Shown in pieces: positions 62,020-64,000 of a stretch of DNA of 64,000 nt. Source of the stretch: Bacillota bacterium (GTDB lineage Bacteria > Bacillota > Bacilli > Bacillales_A > Planococcaceae); the NCBI GenBank assembly GCA_023405135.1, contig JAEXYZ010000042.1, forward strand, positions 3,443-67,442, given 5' to 3'. The position numbers were made by a program, and so were the translations under genes. Under the pieces are notes generated by a model. That model saw nothing but the letters and a program-made list of their open reading frames with translations. It was not told the origin of the DNA and made no database searches. Position 1 is the first letter of the stretch, and each line of letters opens with the position of its first letter.

Positions 62020-63338
62020 TTGAAAAACAAAAAATAGAAAAATTAATGAATGAATATCCATTATTAAATGACATAGCTATGTTAAAGCCGGTTTTATGGA
62101 CAAATCCGAAAAAAGGACTTACCTTCCAATCAGAAGAATTTTCATTTCAAGAAGTAAAAGAAGCAGAGGAAAGACTGAAGCGATTTTCCTCTTACATAAA
62201 AGTAGCTTTTCCAGAAACAGAGCAATTTCAAGGAATGATTGAATCTAATATAAAAGAGATTCCTTCTATGAAAAGGGGAATTGAAATCGAAGAAGGGGAA
62301 CGAATACCGGGAAAATTCATTTTAAAATGTGATCATTCGTTACCGATTTCTGGTTCCATAAAAGCGCGTGGTGGAATTTATGAAGTATTAAAACTTGCAG
62401 AAAAGTTAGCAGTAAATGCTCGTTTATTAACTTATGATGATGATTACGCAAAGCTTGCTGATCCTAGCTTTAAACAATTTTTTGGTCAATATAAAATAGC
62501 AGTCGGTTCAACTGGCAATTTAGGGTTAAGTATTGGAATAATGGGGGCAAAACTTGGCTTTCAAGTGACAGTTCATATGTCTGCGGATGCAAAGGAATGG
62601 AAAAAACAGCTCCTTTGCGAAAAAGGAGTTGAAGTTATTGAATATTCTTCCGATTATAGTAAAGCCGTTGAGGAAGGTAGAAAACAAGCTGAACTCGATG
62701 ATTTATGCCATTTTGTTGATGATGAAAATTCAAAAGATTTATTTGCAGGTTACGCAGTTGCAGCAATTAGATTACAAAAACAATTACATGAATTAAATAT
62801 CATTGTAGATGAAGAACATCCATTATTCGTTTATTTGCCTTGTGGAGTTGGCGGGGGACCAGGTGGCGTTGCTTATGGATTGAAGAAAATTTATGGTGAT
62901 AATGTTCATATTTTCTTTAGTGAGCCATTGCAATCTCCTTGTATGCTCATCGGGTTAATGACTGGTATGCATGATAAAATTGCCGTTACGGATATTGGTT
63001 TAACGAATCGAACGGAAGCAGATGGACTTGCGGTTGGTAGAGCTTCAAAGTTCGTAGGGAAAATGATGGAACCAATTTTAAGTGGCTGCTACACAGTAGA
63101 TGATCGTTTTTTATTTAAAAGCTTAAAAAATATGGTTAAATATGAAAATATTTTTATGGAACCATCTGCCCATGCAGGCGTTTTTGGTCCAGTACTGTTA
63201 ATGAGAGAAGGTAGACATTATCTTTTGAAACATAATTTAATTACGAAAATGGAACACGCTACTCATTTAATATGGTCAACTGGGGGAGATATGGTTCCAC
63301 TTCAACAACGGCAAGAGTATTTGCAAAAGAATATGTAA
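62016..63338 (+). CDS. dsdA: D-serine dehydratase
   Basis: A 440-residue fold-type II PLP enzyme that turns D-serine into pyruvate and ammonia. PLP lysine in SGSIKARGGIYEVL (K about 116), phosphate loop VGSTGNLGLSIG (about 166-177) and CGVGGGPGGVAYGL (about 274-287). The long N-terminal extension (PLLNDIAMLKPVLWTNPKK) is typical for DsdA. No DsdC-type regulator is next to it. The ATG overlaps the stop of the UPF0178 gene. Confidence 0.95.
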   Translation: MIEKQKIEKLMNEYPLLNDIAMLKPVLWTNPKKGLTFQSEEFSFQEVKEAEERLKRFSSYIKVAFPETEQFQGMIESNIKEIPSMKRGIEIEEGERIPGKFILKCDHSLPISGSIKARGGIYEVLKLAEKLAVNARLLTYDDDYAKLADPSFKQFFGQYKIAVGSTGNLGLSIGIMGAKLGFQVTVHMSADAKEWKKQLLCEKGVEVIEYSSDYSKAVEEGRKQAELDDLCHFVDDENSKDLFAGYAVAAIRLQKQLHELNIIVDEEHPLFVYLPCGVGGGPGGVAYGLKKIYGDNVHIFFSEPLQSPCMLIGLMTGMHDKIAVTDIGLTNRTEADGLAVGRASKFVGKMMEPILSGCYTVDDRFLFKSLKNMVKYENIFMEPSAHAGVFGPVLLMREGRHYLLKHNLITKMEHATHLIWSTGGDMVPLQQRQEYLQKNM

Positions 63339-63403
63339 CAATTTTCTTTTACGGATAAAAAATCTTCCACGACTCACAATAATAGTTGTGGAGGTGAGAT
63401 GAA

Positions 63404-63544
63404 ATGGGTAGCAATAAACATAAAAACAATAAAACTCAGGATAATAAAAAACAACAAAATCAAAACCAAAATGCTAACAGACGTGAAGAGTTTGCAGAAG
63501 AAGTAAACGTTAATGCAAATCGTAATCAAAAAAATAAAAAATAA
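63404..63544 (+). CDS. Small Asn/Lys/Gln-rich protein, perhaps spore-associated
   Basis: GGAGGTGA (63390-63397) is 6 bases from an ATG opening a 46-codon frame (MGSNKHKNNKTQDNKKQQNQ...). It is very hydrophilic, with NRREEFAEEVNVNANRN near the end, which recalls the EFASETN segment of gamma-type small acid-soluble spore proteins. The likeness is weak. A terminator follows. Confidence 0.55.
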   Translation: MGSNKHKNNKTQDNKKQQNQNQNANRREEFAEEVNVNANRNQKNKK

Positions 63545-63553
63545 ATAACAGCG

Positions 63554-63606
63554 AAACCCTAATAGAGAATACTTTTTAAAAAAGTTTGTCTTTTAGGGTT
63601 TTTTTA
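63554..63606 (+). terminator. Intrinsic terminator
   Basis: AAACCCTAA (63554-63562) pairs with TTAGGGTTT (63593-63601) with an inner ACTTTTT/AAAAAAGT stem, followed by TTTTT. Confidence 0.75.
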
Positions 63607-63670
63607 GGTTCTTTGTCAAATATGGTGGTGTTTAATTCACCAAAATAACATAAATTTAACAAACTCTCTA

Positions 63671-63701
63671 GAAGTGAGTGTAAAGCCTAAGCACTCACTT
63701 C
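63671..63701. terminator. Palindrome at the 3' end of the ISL3 transposase gene
   Basis: GAAGTGAGTG (63671-63680) and CACTCACTTC (63692-63701) are exact inverse repeats around the transposase stop. They may be a terminator or part of the IS end. Confidence 0.5.
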
Positions 63702-64000
63702 CCTTATAATTTGGCGCCATAAAATTTTCTTTCTAAGTCTATCAAAACTTTTCATTCCATATGATTGACGCTTAATGACCTTCGCTGTATTATTTATCCC
63801 TTTAATATATCCATTACTATATGGATACACAAATGAGTTTAAAATCTCTGTTTTCCAGCGTTTAAACGTTTTGACTACGGATTTAAATTCCTCTATATTT
63901 GATTGTTCCACGAGTTCAAACCAGCGTTCTAGTCCCGCTTTGGCTGTATAAGCATTACTTTGTTTAAACCATTCATCTAGCTTGTTTTTTAATGTATATG
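63687..64000 (-). CDS. ISL3-family transposase, C-terminal part (gene runs off the window)
   Basis: The minus frame from the right edge to a TAG at 63687 encodes about 104 residues: FVYPYSNGYIKGINNTAKVI and KRQSYGMKSFDRLRKKILWR are typical of the C-terminal end of ISL3-type DDE transposases (SNG-x-x-E/K-G-x-NN). The catalytic aspartates would be beyond the window. The frame is open over its whole visible length, so I cannot say whether the gene is intact. Confidence 0.85.
   Translation of the reverse strand, partial: YTLKNKLDEWFKQSNAYTAKAGLERWFELVEQSNIEEFKSVVKTFKRWKTEILNSFVYPYSNGYIKGINNTAKVIKRQSYGMKSFDRLRKKILWRQIIREVSA

Overview
The window looks like chromosomal DNA of a low-GC, endospore-forming Gram-positive of the Bacillaceae/Planococcaceae type; a Lysinibacillus/Ureibacillus/Solibacillus-like organism is my best guess. 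The evidence is gene order (MazG-dapB-mgsA-bshA-cca-birA-panBCD-dinG-ypmB-aspB-asnS-dnaD-nth-ypoC, recU-ponA, yppE-mrfA-mrfB, gpsB-rnpB, ypsC), which follows the Bacillus subtilis backbone, plus bacillithiol synthesis, a fused dynamin DynA and type B RNase P RNA. I cannot name a species from sequence alone.

Region 1 (1-17.4 kb) is conserved core: lysine/cell-wall precursor (dapB), bacillithiol (bshA), tRNA maturation (cca), biotin ligation (birA), pantothenate synthesis behind a structured leader with its own terminator (panBCD), DinG exonuclease-helicase, AspB, AsnRS, DnaD and Nth. It contains one broken gene (DUF4184, 8426-9131) and an unidentified structured RNA with a terminator after panD. 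Region 2 (17.5-33 kb): an IS3-family element with a frameshifted orfA lies against the 3' end of ponA; then recU, the mitomycin-repair pair mrfAB, gpsB, rnpB, a PAS-GGDEF-EAL protein placed between rnpB and ypsC, and a second, Fe-S-type DinG-like helicase.

Region 3 (33-49.4 kb): a ba3-type cytochrome oxidase operon (cbaD-cbaB-cbaA, minus strand) with a CRP/FNR-type operator placed at -41.5 of a predicted promoter; a CheX-like gene; a 27-residue membrane peptide under a Fur box; dynA with a rhodanese; malic enzyme; an 11-unit, 20-bp-period repeat array; and a Fur-boxed siderophore uptake operon (binding lipoprotein, two permeases, ATPase, esterase) that would import a ferric siderophore and release iron by ester cleavage.

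Region 4 (49.4-64 kb) is the accessory, decaying part: pepF, an RHS-repeat remnant, an alcohol dehydrogenase lacking its Rossmann domain, a vanS-like kinase broken by several frameshifts next to intact vanY- and vanZ-like genes, a CAP/SCP secreted protein, a RidA-threonine dehydratase pair, a chloramphenicol acetyltransferase with a 9-codon leader peptide and RBS-sequestering hairpin, NADP-type glutamate dehydrogenase, a UPF0178 gene that seems to start at AUU, D-serine dehydratase, and the 3' part of an ISL3-family transposase at the right edge. Interspersed intergenic repeats (two copies of a ~75-bp sequence at 35.7 and 59.8 kb; GC-rich elements at 15.4, 22.4 and 33.1 kb) are also present. 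No tRNA, 16S/23S rRNA or CRISPR array was seen.
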